Positions 17,849-26,744 of a stretch of 39,046 nucleotides of DNA are shown here, piece by piece. The translations under genes and the position numbers were made by a program. Source of the stretch: Acholeplasmataceae bacterium (lineage in GTDB: Bacteria; Bacillota_I; Bacilli_A; Acholeplasmatales; Acholeplasmataceae); NCBI GenBank assembly GCA_016934015.1, contig JAFGTQ010000012.1, positions 1 to 39,046 of the forward strand, in the 5' to 3' direction. Every line of letters begins with the position of its first letter. Positions within the stretch are counted from its first letter, which is position 1. The notes under the pieces were generated by a model. It made no database searches. It was given only the letters and a program-made list of their open reading frames with translations, and was not told where the DNA came from.

Positions 17849-18247
17849 TTACCATACGTAAGCGAGCACTTCGCCGCCAATTTTTGCTAAACGTGCTTCA
17901 CGATCTGTTAAAATTCCCTTTGATGTTGAGACAAGAGCAACCCCTAGTCCATTTAACACTTTAGGTAAATCTTCAACAGCTGAGTATACACGAAGTCCTG
18001 GTTTCGATATCCGTTTTAGTCCCTTGATGACACGTTCTTTTGACGATGTATATTTCAAGGTAACTACAATTTTGCCTTGTGCTCCATCTTTCATGACCAC
18101 GAAGTCTGTGATAAAGCCTTCTTTTTTAAGAACTGATAAGATATCAGCCTTTAAACGAGAAGCTGGCATTTCTACTTTCTCATGACGCATTCTATTTGCG
18201 TTACGAATACGCGTCAGCATATCCGCGATTGGATCAGTCATAACCAT
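17849..18247 (-). CDS. rpsH: 30S ribosomal protein S8
   Basis: 132 aa. Begins [20 protein letters not shown] as in Bacillus; the C-terminal block is [20 protein letters not shown]8 binds helix 21 of 16S rRNA and in many bacteria represses its own operon; no such target was sought here. GGAGGAAGAAAC precedes the ATG. Confidence 0.98.
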   Translation of the reverse strand: MVMTDPIADMLTRIRNANRMRHEKVEMPASRLKADILSVLKKEGFITDFVVMKDGAQGKIVVTLKYTSSKERVIKGLKRISKPGLRVYSAVEDLPKVLNGLGVALVSTSKGILTDREARLAKIGGEVLAYVW

Positions 18248-18263
18248 GTTTCTTCCTCCTCAA

Positions 18264-18533
18264 TTACCAGCTTGCTTTTTTGACACCAGGAAGTTCTCCC
18301 TTGTGTGCCATTTCACGGAATTTAATACGTGACAAGCCAAATTTGCGCATATAGCCGCGTGGGCGACCATCAATCGCATCACGGTTTCTTAAACGAGTTG
18401 CTGAAGCGTTTCTTGGAAGTTTTTGAAGAGCTTGATAGTCTCCCTTTTCCTTGAGTTCAGCAACGATATCGCGATAGCGTTCAACGATTTCACGACGCTT
18501 CATTTCTTTAACAATCTTTGATTTTTTAGCCAT
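18264..18533 (-). CDS. rpsN: 30S ribosomal protein S14, zinc-free type
   Basis: 89 aa. Begins [20 protein letters not shown] and has the core [20 protein letters not shown] with the C-terminal [18 protein letters not shown]. It has no cysteines, so the CxxC-CxxC zinc ribbon of the 61-aa S14 usual in this operon position of Firmicutes is missing. The length matches the zinc-independent form that Bacillus keeps as a separate zinc-starvation paralogue. The frame is open further upstream into rplE, but the ATG at 18533 with GGAGGCGC upstream is the real start. Confidence 0.96.
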   Translation of the reverse strand: MAKKSKIVKEMKRREIVERYRDIVAELKEKGDYQALQKLPRNASATRLRNRDAIDGRPRGYMRKFGLSRIKFREMAHKGELPGVKKASW

Positions 18534-18543
18534 AATGCGCCTC

Positions 18544-19083
18544 CTACTTCTTAAACGGCATGCCAAGTTGTGACAATAATGCGCGTCCTTCTTGGTCAGT
18601 TTTTGCCGTTGTAACAATGACGATGTCCATACCACGAACTTTTTTAACTTTGTCTAAGCTGATTTCTGGAAAAATGATTTGTTCTTTGATACCTACAGTG
18701 TAGTTACCGCGACCATCAAATGCGTTAGCAGAGATTCCTCTGAAGTCACGCACACGTGGAAGTGCAATATTAATCAGTTTTTCAAGAAATAAATACATTC
18801 TATCGCCACGTAATGTGACTTTTGCTCCGATTGCCATTCCTTCTCTAAGTTTAAAGTTAGAAATAGAATTTTTAGCTTTCGTAATGAGCGGTTTTTGACC
18901 AGTGATGGCTTTAAGTTCTTCCACAGCATCATCTAATACTTTAGGATTGAACACAGCATCACCAACGCCCATGTTCACAACAATTTTTTCAATTCTTGGA
19001 ACTTGCATAGTAGATGTATAGTTGAATGCCTTAACGAGTTCGGGTTTGACAACGTTTTCGTACTTTTCTCTAATTACTATCAT
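18544..19083 (-). CDS. rplE: 50S ribosomal protein L5
   Basis: 179 aa. Binds 5S rRNA and contacts the P-site tRNA. Signature [20 protein letters not shown] near residue 35, and [20 protein letters not shown]. The C-terminus is [14 protein letters not shown]. Standard length; the gap to rpsN is about 10 nt. Confidence 0.98.
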   Translation of the reverse strand: MIVIREKYENVVKPELVKAFNYTSTMQVPRIEKIVVNMGVGDAVFNPKVLDDAVEELKAITGQKPLITKAKNSISNFKLREGMAIGAKVTLRGDRMYLFLEKLINIALPRVRDFRGISANAFDGRGNYTVGIKEQIIFPEISLDKVKKVRGMDIVIVTTAKTDQEGRALLSQLGMPFKK

Positions 19084-19095
19084 TGTTCAAACTCC

Positions 19096-19437
19096 TTATT
19101 TATCAAGGCTTTCGCCTGATTTTTTCGCATAACGTACTTTTTTACCATCAACTTCGCGGTAACCTACGCGAGTAGGCTTGCTTGTTTTTGGATCTAAAAT
19201 CGCTACATTAGAAACATGAATAGGTGCTTCTTTTTCAATAATGCCGCCTTTATCATTTGCTTGTGTTGGACGTTGATGCTTTTTAATAATGTTAACGCCT
19301 TCAACCAACACACGTTCAGTTTTTGGATAAACTTTTAAGACGCGGCCTGTCTTACGAGTTTTTTTACCTTTTTTATCGGTTACAAATTGATCGCGTCCTG
19401 CAATCACTGCAACTGTATCTCCAGTTTTGATATTCAT
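19096..19437 (-). CDS. rplX: 50S ribosomal protein L24
   Basis: 113 aa. The KOW motif covers [14 protein letters not shown] and the segment to [10 protein letters not shown]. The central [19 protein letters not shown] is typical. An assembly-initiator protein of the large subunit. Slightly longer than Bacillus L24 (103 aa), through a lysine-rich insertion after RDQ ([12 protein letters not shown]). GGAGG lies upstream of the ATG. Confidence 0.97.
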   Translation of the reverse strand: MNIKTGDTVAVIAGRDQFVTDKKGKKTRKTGRVLKVYPKTERVLVEGVNIIKKHQRPTQANDKGGIIEKEAPIHVSNVAILDPKTSKPTRVGYREVDGKKVRYAKKSGESLDK

Positions 19438-19449
19438 GACGAGACCTCC

Positions 19450-19818
19450 TTATAGTACTTCAGGAGCTAAAGAGACGATCTTCATGAAATTCTTTTCTCT
19501 TAACTCTCTGGCCACTGGTCCAAATATACGTGTCCCACGTGGGTTTAAATCATCCTTAATAATCACGGCTGCATTATCATCAAATTTGATGTAGGACCCA
19601 TCAGGACGACGAAGTCCTGAAACGGTACGAACGATGACGGCTTTTACAACCTCACCCTTCTTAACCATCCCTGCAGGGGTTGCTTTTTTAACTGTGACAA
19701 CGACAACGTCACCGATATTCGCATAGCGACGGCGGGTACCCCCTAAAACCTTGATCACAAGGACTTCTTTAGCGCCGCTATTATCGGCAACTGCTAGTCT
19801 ACTTTCTTGTTGAATCAT
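19450..19818 (-). CDS. rplN: 50S ribosomal protein L14
   Basis: 122 aa. Begins [20 protein letters not shown] and contains [20 protein letters not shown] and [20 protein letters not shown]. It forms intersubunit bridges at the base of the factor site. Canonical place between rpsQ and rplX; GGAGG precedes the ATG. Confidence 0.98.
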   Translation of the reverse strand: MIQQESRLAVADNSGAKEVLVIKVLGGTRRRYANIGDVVVVTVKKATPAGMVKKGEVVKAVIVRTVSGLRRPDGSYIKFDDNAAVIIKDDLNPRGTRIFGPVARELREKNFMKIVSLAPEVL

Positions 19819-19832
19819 TTTGGGTATCCTCC

Positions 19833-20093
19833 TTATACGATATCGGCTTTAGCAATAACTTCTAAGAGACGGAATCTCTTGGTTTTTGATAACGGTCTTG
19901 TTTCCATAATGGTTACTTGATCACCGATATTTGCTAAGCCTTCTTCATCATGCACGTGGAATTTCTTTGATACCTTTACGCGTTTTCCGTATAAAGGTGA
20001 TTTCTTATATGTGTCAACAACCACGGTAATCGTTTTATCCATTTTGTCAGATACAACTGTTCCCGTATATACTTTTCTTTGATTACGTTCCAT
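19833..20093 (-). CDS. rpsQ: 30S ribosomal protein S17
   Basis: 86 aa, OB-fold. Begins [20 protein letters not shown] and contains [18 protein letters not shown] and the signature [12 protein letters not shown]. The frame is open up to 20120, inside rpmC, but the ATG at 20093 is directly preceded by AAGGAGGATACC and matches the family start, so the longer form is rejected. Confidence 0.97.
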   Translation of the reverse strand: MERNQRKVYTGTVVSDKMDKTITVVVDTYKKSPLYGKRVKVSKKFHVHDEEGLANIGDQVTIMETRPLSKTKRFRLLEVIAKADIV

Positions 20094-20103
20094 GGTATCC
20101 TCC

Positions 20104-20292
20104 TTATTCAGCACGTTCACTGATGATTGTCTTCATTTGTGCAATCGTCTTCTTAACTTGACTAATACGAGCTGTATTCTCAAGCTGTCCTACTGCAAGT
20201 TGAAAGCGTAGGTTGAATAACTCAGCTTTTAGCTCGACAATTCTTTTTTCAAGATCGGGTGTACTGATCTTTCTAATATCTGCCGCTTTCAC
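20104..20292 (-). CDS. rpmC: 50S ribosomal protein L29
   Basis: 62 aa, two long antiparallel helices. Begins [20 protein letters not shown]; the signature is [17 protein letters not shown]. It lies at the tunnel exit near the SRP and trigger-factor docking site. The start is GTG at 20292, overlapping the rplP stop by 4 nt (GTGA), with GAGGTGAG 5 nt upstream. Confidence 0.97.
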   Translation of the reverse strand: MKAADIRKISTPDLEKRIVELKAELFNLRFQLAVGQLENTARISQVKKTIAQMKTIISERAE

Positions 20293-20705
20293 GCTTGCTC
20301 ACCTCTTTTAACAATCTTTGTCTTAATTGGCAATTTGTGAGATGCTAAACGTAATGCTTCTTTTGCTACTTCTTCAGAAATACCATTCACTTCAAACATC
20401 ACTTTGCCTTCTTTGACAACCGCTACCCAATGGTCTGGAGCACCTTTACCGGAACCCATACGCACTTCAAGTGGTTTTTTAGTTTTAGCTAGATGTGGGA
20501 AGATATTAATCCATACTTTCCCTAATCTTTTCATATGTCTCGTCATCGCGATACGTGCCGCTTCAATTTGGCGGTTTGTAATCCAAGCACCTTCTTGAGC
20601 AACGAGGGCAAAATCGCCATTGAGAATTTCATTTCTTCCCTTAGCTTTACCTTCATAACTCACACGGTGAGGACGACGAAATTTAGTTCTTTTAGGCATT
20701 AACAT
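20289..20705 (-). CDS. rplP: 50S ribosomal protein L16
   Basis: 138 aa. Begins [20 protein letters not shown]; the signatures include [20 protein letters not shown] and [17 protein letters not shown]. It organises the A-site tRNA environment. Its stop is TGA, used as a true terminator, and it overlaps rpmC. Two nucleotides separate it from rpsC. Confidence 0.98.
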   Translation of the reverse strand: MLMPKRTKFRRPHRVSYEGKAKGRNEILNGDFALVAQEGAWITNRQIEAARIAMTRHMKRLGKVWINIFPHLAKTKKPLEVRMGSGKGAPDHWVAVVKEGKVMFEVNGISEEVAKEALRLASHKLPIKTKIVKRGEQA

Positions 20706-20707
20706 AA

Positions 20708-21457
20708 TTATTTGCCTCCCTTGCTATCACGACGAGGTCCACGATCGCGTCTTGGACGATCTTGGCGTGGTGCTCTTTCGTCTTGCTTTCTTAAGTTTTC
20801 TTCGCGTGTTTGGCCAGGTAAAACTTCACCATTATAAATCCAAACTTTTACGCCAAGAATACCATAAGTTGTATGTGCTTCTGCTGTTGCATAATCAACG
20901 TCTGCGCGAAGTGTATGTAGAGGAACTTGTCCTTCTGAATATCCTTCACTACGTGCAATTTCAGCTCCACCTAAACGTCCAGAAACCATTGTTTTAACAC
21001 CTTTAGCTCCTGATTTAAGTGCTCTTTGCATCGCGATTTTTTGTACACGACGGAAAGATGCGCGGTTTTCTAATTGTTCCGCAATGCTTTGTGCAACAAG
21101 TGATGCAACCCGTTCTGGGCGTCTCACTTCGACAACATTAAAAATAATTTCTTTTTTAGTTAATTTTTCAAGAGACTCGACTGCCTTCTTTTTCGTTTCG
21201 GCATCTCTACCAATCACGATCCCCGGCTTTGCAGTGTGAAGCGTAATTTTAACACGGTCTTTACCGCCTTTACCCTTTACACGTTCGATTTCGATGTTAG
21301 AAACAGCGGCTTTCTTGTAAAAATCATTTAAGTATTTGCGGATATTCGCATCTTCTTTAACCAATGCAGGTACATCTTGTTTTTCAGCGTACCACTTTGA
21401 TTCCCAAGTGCGGATGATTCCGAGTCTCATACCAATTGGATTAACTTTTTGACCCAT
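20708..21457 (-). CDS. rpsC: 30S ribosomal protein S3
   Basis: 249 aa. Begins [20 protein letters not shown]. The KH domain is at about residues 40-105, with the GxxG loop in GIVIGRDAE. The C-terminal domain has [20 protein letters not shown]. The tail after about residue 220 is an Arg/Asp-rich low-complexity stretch (about 25 residues), longer than in Bacillus S3 (218 aa). Part of the mRNA entry helicase site. Confidence 0.98.
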   Translation of the reverse strand: MGQKVNPIGMRLGIIRTWESKWYAEKQDVPALVKEDANIRKYLNDFYKKAAVSNIEIERVKGKGGKDRVKITLHTAKPGIVIGRDAETKKKAVESLEKLTKKEIIFNVVEVRRPERVASLVAQSIAEQLENRASFRRVQKIAMQRALKSGAKGVKTMVSGRLGGAEIARSEGYSEGQVPLHTLRADVDYATAEAHTTYGILGVKVWIYNGEVLPGQTREENLRKQDERAPRQDRPRRDRGPRRDSKGGK

Positions 21458-21469
21458 GCTTCTTCACCC

Positions 21470-21808
21470 CTACTCTTTCGTTGCCACAACAACTGTAATG
21501 TGGCTTGTTCTCTTTTGAATGATATCGCCTTGACCTTTAGCTCTTGGTAAAAGTCTCTTTAGGCGAACACCTTCGTTCACATATGCTTCTTTGACGTAAA
21601 GATTATCAATATTCTGATTGTTGTTGTTTTCTGCATTTGCTACTGCACTATTCAACACTTTAAGAATAATTGGTGAAGCTGCGCGTGGTGTAAACATTAA
21701 TATTGCTTGAGCTTCTTTAATGTTTTTGCCACGGATTAAGTCAATGACTAATCGAGCTTTACGTGGAGCAATGCGAATCGTTCTAGCTATAGCTTTAGTT
21801 TCCATCAT
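21470..21808 (-). CDS. rplV: 50S ribosomal protein L22
   Basis: 112 aa. Begins [20 protein letters not shown]. The tunnel-lining beta-hairpin region is near [20 protein letters not shown]. The frame opens at a TTG at 21820, but GGAGG lies between it and the ATG pair at 21808/21805, so the ATG start is chosen. The loop is the site where macrolide resistance mutations arise in other bacteria. Confidence 0.96.
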   Translation of the reverse strand: MMETKAIARTIRIAPRKARLVIDLIRGKNIKEAQAILMFTPRAASPIILKVLNSAVANAENNNNQNIDNLYVKEAYVNEGVRLKRLLPRAKGQGDIIQKRTSHITVVVATKE

Positions 21809-21820
21809 TTTCTCCTCCAA

Positions 21821-22102
21821 TTACTTCTTCTTAGCTTTCTTGTCTTCTTTACTGTGTCCATGATAAGTACGTGTTGGCGCAAATTCACCGAACTTGTGTC
21901 CAACCATATCTTCTGTCACATAAACAGGAATGTGTGACTTACCATTGTAAACGGCAACCGTGTGTCCAACGAAATCAGGGAAAATCGTTGAACGACGTGA
22001 CCATGTTTGAATTACTTTATTTTCGTTTGCTGCATTTTGTTTTTGAACCTTCTTAATTAGATGGTCATCACAAAATGGTCCTTTTTTTAATGAACGTCCC
22101 AT
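21821..22102 (-). CDS. rpsS: 30S ribosomal protein S19
   Basis: 93 aa. Begins [20 protein letters not shown]; the signature is [20 protein letters not shown]. It ends with [20 protein letters not shown] and a lysine run. Head protein that contacts S13 and bridges the subunits. It sits between rplB and rplV. Confidence 0.98.
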   Translation of the reverse strand: MGRSLKKGPFCDDHLIKKVQKQNAANENKVIQTWSRRSTIFPDFVGHTVAVYNGKSHIPVYVTEDMVGHKFGEFAPTRTYHGHSKEDKKAKKK

Positions 22103-22112
22103 GTTTTCCCTC

Positions 22113-22943
22113 CTACTTCGTACGACGACGAACGATTAGATCGTTTGACGCTTTCTTGCTATCGCGTGTCTTCACACCGCGTGCTTTCTTACCCCATGGA
22201 GTCATTGGTGACTTACGACCGATTGGTGTACGTCCTTCACCACCACCGTGTGGGTGATCATTTGGATTCATAACTGATCCACGAACTGTTGGACGAATTC
22301 CCATATGTCTTGTACGACCAGCTTTACCGATGTTTACAAGTTCCCAAGATTCATTTCCGACAACACCAATGGTTGCACGGCATGTACCAAGAATTCTTCT
22401 AACTTCGCCTGACTGTAATCTAACCAATACATATTTGTCTTCGCGTCCAAGAATTTGGGCAGAGTTACCTGCACTTCTTGCGATTTGTCCACCGCGACCT
22501 GGGCTTAATTCAACATTGTGGATAATGGTACCAACTGGAATATTCATAATTGGTGCAGCATTACCTGTTTTAATGTCAACTTGTTCACCAGACACGATTT
22601 CATGTCCTACTTCTAGACCTTTAGGTGCTAGGATGTATCTCTTTTCACCATCTACATAATAGATAAGAGCGATATTTGCACTACGATTTGGATCGTATTC
22701 AATCGTTGCTACTTTACCAATAATGTTATCTTTATTACGCTTGAAATCAATTACACGATATTTTCTTTTCGCGCCGCCACCGATGTGACGAACAGTGATC
22801 TTACCTTGATTGTTACGACCGCCTGTGCGAGAGAATGGCTCAAGTAGTGATTTTTCAGGAGTAGATGTGGTGATTTCTTCATAAGTGAGCACACTCATGT
22901 TACGACGGCCATTGGTCGTCGGTTTGTATTTTTTAACCGCCAT
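22113..22943 (-). CDS. rplB: 50S ribosomal protein L2
   Basis: 276 aa. Begins [20 protein letters not shown]. Signature blocks are [20 protein letters not shown] and [18 protein letters not shown]; the His of the latter lies close to the peptidyl-transferase centre. Essential for subunit association. Canonical length and context between rplW and rpsS. Confidence 0.98.
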   Translation of the reverse strand: MAVKKYKPTTNGRRNMSVLTYEEITTSTPEKSLLEPFSRTGGRNNQGKITVRHIGGGAKRKYRVIDFKRNKDNIIGKVATIEYDPNRSANIALIYYVDGEKRYILAPKGLEVGHEIVSGEQVDIKTGNAAPIMNIPVGTIIHNVELSPGRGGQIARSAGNSAQILGREDKYVLVRLQSGEVRRILGTCRATIGVVGNESWELVNIGKAGRTRHMGIRPTVRGSVMNPNDHPHGGGEGRTPIGRKSPMTPWGKKARGVKTRDSKKASNDLIVRRRTK

Positions 22944-22970
22944 TTGGTTAAACCTCCTCTAATATTTCAC

Positions 22971-23258
22971 TTATACTGTAAAGGCATCAATCTTGTTGCC
23001 TTCTGCTAACTGGACAACAGCTTTTTTATATGCTGATTTATATCCTTCGTATTTACCCATTTTTTTAAACTTAGGTAATACGTTAATGGTGTTTACTGCA
23101 ATTACTTTTACATCAAAGATGGTTTCAACCGCTTTTTTGATTTCAACTTTATTAGCTTTACGGTCTACTTTGAAAGTATATTTATTTTCGCTTTCAATTA
23201 ATTTCGTTGATTGCTCTGTAATAATTGGAGCTTTAATAATGTCGTAGTACTTAGTCAT
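22971..23258 (-). CDS. rplW: 50S ribosomal protein L23
   Basis: 95 aa. The conserved [20 protein letters not shown] opens the fold and [20 protein letters not shown] follows. It forms the trigger-factor and SRP docking site at the tunnel exit. It overlaps rplD by 8 nt. Confidence 0.97.
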   Translation of the reverse strand: MTKYYDIIKAPIITEQSTKLIESENKYTFKVDRKANKVEIKKAVETIFDVKVIAVNTINVLPKFKKMGKYEGYKSAYKKAVVQLAEGNKIDAFTV

Positions 23259-23880
23259 TTCCTAATACCTCCTCTAAAGCCTCAATAGCGTCTTTAGTCA
23301 TGATGAGGTTCTTGCAATTTAGAATATCATAAACGCTGACATGACTTACTTGAGAGAATGCAACACTTGGAATATTTCTAGCTGCTAACACTTCATTATC
23401 ACCAAAATCTCTAGCAACGATTAGTGTTTTTCCTTCTACACCTAATTTAATAAGTAATTCTTGGAATAATTTTGTCTTTGGTGCTTCAATCGCAAGTGAT
23501 TCTACAACTTTTAATTGTCCATTCGCTGCATGATATGATAGTGCAGATCTTAATGCGAGTTGACGTACCTTTTGATTCATCTTCACTGCATAACTTCTTG
23601 GTGTTGGTCCGAAAACTACACCACCATGACGCCATTGTGGTGAACGTGTAGATCCTTGACGTGCTCTACCAGTTCCTTTTTGTCTCCATGGTTTTCTACC
23701 ACCACCAGAAACTTCTCCACGATTTTTAACATCATGAGTCCCTTGTCTCATCGCTGCTCTTTGTGCATTTACAACATCAAAGAGTACTTGTTGATGGGGT
23801 TCAATTCCAAAGACATAATCGGATAGAGTTACTTCAGCAACTGCGTTACCTGTTTGGTTGTATACATTAACTTTTGGCAT
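23251..23880 (-). CDS. rplD: 50S ribosomal protein L4
   Basis: 209 aa. The extended internal loop that reaches the exit tunnel is [20 protein letters not shown], followed by [19 protein letters not shown]. In E. coli L4 binds the S10 leader and represses the operon. A structured leader is present upstream of rpsJ here, but L4 binding is not shown. It overlaps rplW by 8 nt. Confidence 0.97.
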   Translation of the reverse strand: MPKVNVYNQTGNAVAEVTLSDYVFGIEPHQQVLFDVVNAQRAAMRQGTHDVKNRGEVSGGGRKPWRQKGTGRARQGSTRSPQWRHGGVVFGPTPRSYAVKMNQKVRQLALRSALSYHAANGQLKVVESLAIEAPKTKLFQELLIKLGVEGKTLIVARDFGDNEVLAARNIPSVAFSQVSHVSVYDILNCKNLIMTKDAIEALEEVLGND

Positions 23881-23891
23881 GATAACCCTCC

Positions 23892-24533
23892 CTACTTCGC
23901 ACTCTTAATTGCAGTCTTCACAATAACAAAACCTTTTTTAGGTCCTGGTACGCTTCCACTGACTAATAAGAGTTGGTTTTCAATATCGACACCTGCGACA
24001 GTCAAGTTTTGAATTGTAACTTGTTCATGTCCCATATGTCCTGGTAAGTTCTTACCTTTTAGTTTGCCTTTGATTGGTCCCATTGAACCCGGTCCACGAT
24101 GATATCTAGATCCGTGAGTCATTGGTCCGCGTGACTGATTGTGTCTCTTGATGCTACCAGCAAATCCCTTACCTTTTGATGTCCCAGTGACATCAATTTC
24201 TTCTCCGACTTTAAACAAGTCTGTATTTACAAGTTCACCGACCGCTAAATCCGCCAATTCATTTTTAAGCTCTTCTTTAAAGCGGATTTCTTTAATGAAG
24301 CGCTTAGGTGCTGTATTAGCTTTTTTCACGTGCCCTTGTTCAGGCTTGTTACTTAAATTTTCCCGTTTTGATTCAAAACCGACTTGTGTTGCTACATAGC
24401 CGTCTGCTTCAACAGACTTTTGTTGTAAAACCACATTGTCAGCCACATCAATCACGGTTACTGGAACTAAAACACCATTTTCATCAAAAATCTGTGTCAT
24501 TCCAAGTTTTCTACCTAAGATTCCTTTGGCCAT
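23892..24533 (-). CDS. rplC: 50S ribosomal protein L3
   Basis: 213 aa. Begins [20 protein letters not shown]. The signature is [20 protein letters not shown], and the tip loop includes [20 protein letters not shown] near the peptidyl-transferase centre. Standard length. An AGAGG-type site (AAGAGGTAAGGCA) precedes the ATG. Confidence 0.98.
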   Translation of the reverse strand: MAKGILGRKLGMTQIFDENGVLVPVTVIDVADNVVLQQKSVEADGYVATQVGFESKRENLSNKPEQGHVKKANTAPKRFIKEIRFKEELKNELADLAVGELVNTDLFKVGEEIDVTGTSKGKGFAGSIKRHNQSRGPMTHGSRYHRGPGSMGPIKGKLKGKNLPGHMGHEQVTIQNLTVAGVDIENQLLLVSGSVPGPKKGFVIVKTAIKSAK

Positions 24534-24553
24534 TGCCTTACCTCTTTCTTAAT

Positions 24554-24862
24554 TTATTTTTTTAACACAATATCAATACCTGATGGTAAATCAATATCCA
24601 TCAATGCACTGATCGTTTTAGGATTTGGATCAATAATTTGAATCAATCTCTTATGAGTTCTGCGTTCAAATTGTTCGCGAGAATCCTTGTTCACATGTGG
24701 TGAACGTAAAACCGTGAAAATTTCCTTTTCAGTTGGAAGAGGAATTGGACCTTGAACAGTTGCCCCTGTTCTAAGTGCACTCTCAACGATTTTTTTAGCT
24801 GATTGATCGAGTAATCTGTGATCGTAAGCCTTTAAACGAATTTTAATTACATCTTTTGCCAT
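24554..24862 (-). CDS. rpsJ: 30S ribosomal protein S10
   Basis: 102 aa. Begins [20 protein letters not shown]; the signature is [21 protein letters not shown]10 is also the partner of NusB/NusG in antitermination. It is the first gene of the 30-gene S10-spc-alpha superoperon, with AAAGGAGC 7 nt before the ATG and a leader of about 128 nt. Confidence 0.98.
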   Translation of the reverse strand: MAKDVIKIRLKAYDHRLLDQSAKKIVESALRTGATVQGPIPLPTEKEIFTVLRSPHVNKDSREQFERRTHKRLIQIIDPNPKTISALMDIDLPSGIDIVLKK

Positions 24863-24989
24863 TTTAATAGCTCCTTTCGCCTATAATCTTGTATAGACTT
24901 GCTCCATAGAAAAACCTAACACGTAGACAACGGCTATCCGTGTGTCAGCAACCTTCCATTTCACAGCCTCTTCGCGTTTACACACGAGC
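24863..24989 (-). promoter_or_regulatory. 5' leader of the S10 superoperon, candidate autoregulatory RNA
   Basis: About 128 nt separate the predicted transcription start from the rpsJ ATG, long for this compact genome. The leader can fold: CGUGUGU (24980-24986) pairs perfectly with ACACACG (24939-24945), enclosing about 34 nt. This is the place where E. coli uses an L4-binding leader. I could not match a known leader family by eye, so regulation is an inference. Confidence 0.4.
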
Positions 24990-24995
24990 GTTTCT

Positions 24996-25024
24996 ATTAT
25001 ATACAAAAAGAATGAGGAATGCAA
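24996..25024 (-). promoter_or_regulatory. promoter of the S10-spc-alpha superoperon
   Basis: Minus-strand TTGCAT (-35, 25019-25024), a 17-nt spacer and a perfect TATAAT (-10, 24996-25001). The spacer coincides with the 3' arm of the upstream terminator hairpin. Confidence 0.6.
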
Positions 25025-25057
25025 CCTTTTCGGTTATTTTACTCATTCTTTTTGTAT
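25001..25057 (-). terminator. terminator of the glucokinase/pseudo-Enzyme I operon
   Basis: A long inverted repeat: 16-bp perfect arms at 25001-25016 and 25042-25057 (ATACAAAAAGAATGAG on the plus strand and its complement). Between them is a small inner hairpin AACC/GGTT. It begins 14 bp after the stop of the 25071-26744 gene. The 3' arm carries five T's on the minus strand. It overlaps the S10 promoter. Confidence 0.6.
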
Positions 25058-25070
25058 TTTTATCAATTAA

Positions 25071-26744
25071 TTATTGAAGTTTATTTTTTTCTTTTAGCGC
25101 TTCTTCTTTTAATTTCCGCTTTAACTTAGCTTGTTGATAAACCCCAATATATTTTCCCCGTGTGTCACAGTAATCAGTAAACATGGGCTCGATGTATCTA
25201 ATTTTACTTATAGGTATAGAAAAATCGGTAAATCCATAATTGATTAACTTCCTAAATATAAATGGATTGCTTATGACATTCCCCGATAGTATATGTTTTG
25301 TTGGGTTATTTCTTTTATTTAAATGTTCATGTATATCTTTAATTACTGGTAAAAATAGCTGTTCGAATTTTCGAGTTGTCATTTTACTGTAACGATCATA
25401 ATGAATGGAGTATTCTTCAATCAAGTTATCAAATCCAATGATTACAAAATCCATCTTTGGAAACGTATAATAGTATTCATAAGCCGATTCGGTTTCTAAA
25501 ATATACCCAAATTCAGGTGTTTTGATGCTTTCGTGGTCAAATGCCATAATGAGGTGTCTCTTCCAATCGGATAATTCTTCCGCCATAACGATTCTTGGAA
25601 TAACAATTTTAACATCAGCATTTGTTCTTTTTACGGCTTGGGCAATAGCTGTAAAATGGTCGAAAAACATTTCATGTTGGCTATGCACAAATCCTGTTTC
25701 CTTATGGGCGTGATCCATATATTTTAAGGGTTTGTCAGGTGCAAAGTCAGGTACTTTCAAATAGATTGGCATGCCATTTGATTTCTGAAAAAAATCGACA
25801 TAGTATTCAGCTTGTTCTTCAACGGTAGGTAATATACCTCTAGTAATAAAATAAAAATCGGTTATAAATGGGGCAATGCCTTGATACCAATTATTACTTG
25901 TCACTCGATCTAAATTATTTTCATTAACGACTTGAGCATAAATCTTAATCTTTTTTGATTGATATGTAGGCATTTCACCTAAATCGAACGTTGAACTTTT
26001 ATATTTTTCATAAAATCTTTCCAGATCTTCTTCATCAGGATTAAAAGTAATTTTCTGTCTTTCACTATCAACAATTGCGATTTTATCATGTGGAAAAATC
26101 GTATAGCATTGCGCAATCGGTATCTCAAATTCATGCGCTAATAACTTTATGAATTTTAAGTCTTCCATTTCTTTTGTTGTAATAATCCCTTTTACATTCT
26201 TTGGAATTTTGTGAAGAAATTCAGGGCGAAATACTTCACAAACTAAAATTATATCTTCATGAACATTTTTGAGCATTTCACTAAGATAATAAGACTCGAA
26301 TCTCATCAGCAAGTAGTCTTTGAAAATCTCGATTTGTTTTTCTAGTTCTTCTTTCTTAAACGATGAAAATTCTTTAAATCCACGCTTGCTCATCCTAATT
26401 TGACGATCAATCTCTTTTATTAATAGAATAGGAAAATAGAGCTTGTCCTTTTCGGCTTTAATCATACATCTATCAAGGATATCAGGATCAAGTAGGACTT
26501 CAAAAATAAAAAAAGCAAAAAGTCGCTTCAATCTGAAATCATCAGATTCCATTATCATAAATTTATGATATGCCCTGGACTCATTACTTTTTATCTCATT
26601 TAATTTTTCTAATACCGCTTTGTAATCTTGTGAATATTGAAATTCAATCGAAGTTTCTTCATTGAATCGATATATTTTTCCAATGTTATATCCACCATAG
26701 ATAAATTGGTTATAACGGCGATTTACTGTTTGTTTACCAGGCAT
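25071..26744 (-). CDS. degenerate PTS Enzyme I-like protein (pseudo-PtsI)
   Basis: 557 aa, close to Enzyme I (about 575). The layout is that of full-length PtsI: N-terminal YGGYNIGKIYRF (compare GIGASPGIAIGKA), a helical HPr-binding-like region (about 40-150), the swivelling phospho-His domain (about 165-230) and a PEP-binding TIM-barrel-like C-terminus. LPTVEEQAEYY (305-315), FAPDKPLKYM and GFTDFSIPISKI match Enzyme I blocks. Key residues are gone: the phospho-His of GGRTSH is Lys197 or Phe198, the catalytic Cys of CGE is Ser487, and the metal-binding Asp of TND is Asn440. It is unlikely to be a working phosphotransferase. It overlaps the ROK kinase gene by 11 nt with no clear Shine-Dalgarno. 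No ptsH is nearby. Identification is by motif order only. Confidence 0.75.
   Translation of the reverse strand: MPGKQTVNRRYNQFIYGGYNIGKIYRFNEETSIEFQYSQDYKAVLEKLNEIKSNESRAYHKFMIMESDDFRLKRLFAFFIFEVLLDPDILDRCMIKAEKDKLYFPILLIKEIDRQIRMSKRGFKEFSSFKKEELEKQIEIFKDYLLMRFESYYLSEMLKNVHEDIILVCEVFRPEFLHKIPKNVKGIITTKEMEDLKFIKLLAHEFEIPIAQCYTIFPHDKIAIVDSERQKITFNPDEEDLERFYEKYKSSTFDLGEMPTYQSKKIKIYAQVVNENNLDRVTSNNWYQGIAPFITDFYFITRGILPTVEEQAEYYVDFFQKSNGMPIYLKVPDFAPDKPLKYMDHAHKETGFVHSQHEMFFDHFTAIAQAVKRTNADVKIVIPRIVMAEELSDWKRHLIMAFDHESIKTPEFGYILETESAYEYYYTFPKMDFVIIGFDNLIEEYSIHYDRYSKMTTRKFEQLFLPVIKDIHEHLNKRNNPTKHILSGNVISNPFIFRKLINYGFTDFSIPISKIRYIEPMFTDYCDTRGKYIGVYQQAKLKRKLKEEALKEKNKLQ

Noticed and set aside
18264-18635. 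Extended S14 starting inside rplE
   Set aside because: The extra N-terminus is translated rplE sequence in another frame; the ATG at 18533 has the Shine-Dalgarno.
25071-26744. Functional PTS Enzyme I
   Set aside because: The phospho-His and catalytic Cys are not present and no HPr gene is near.
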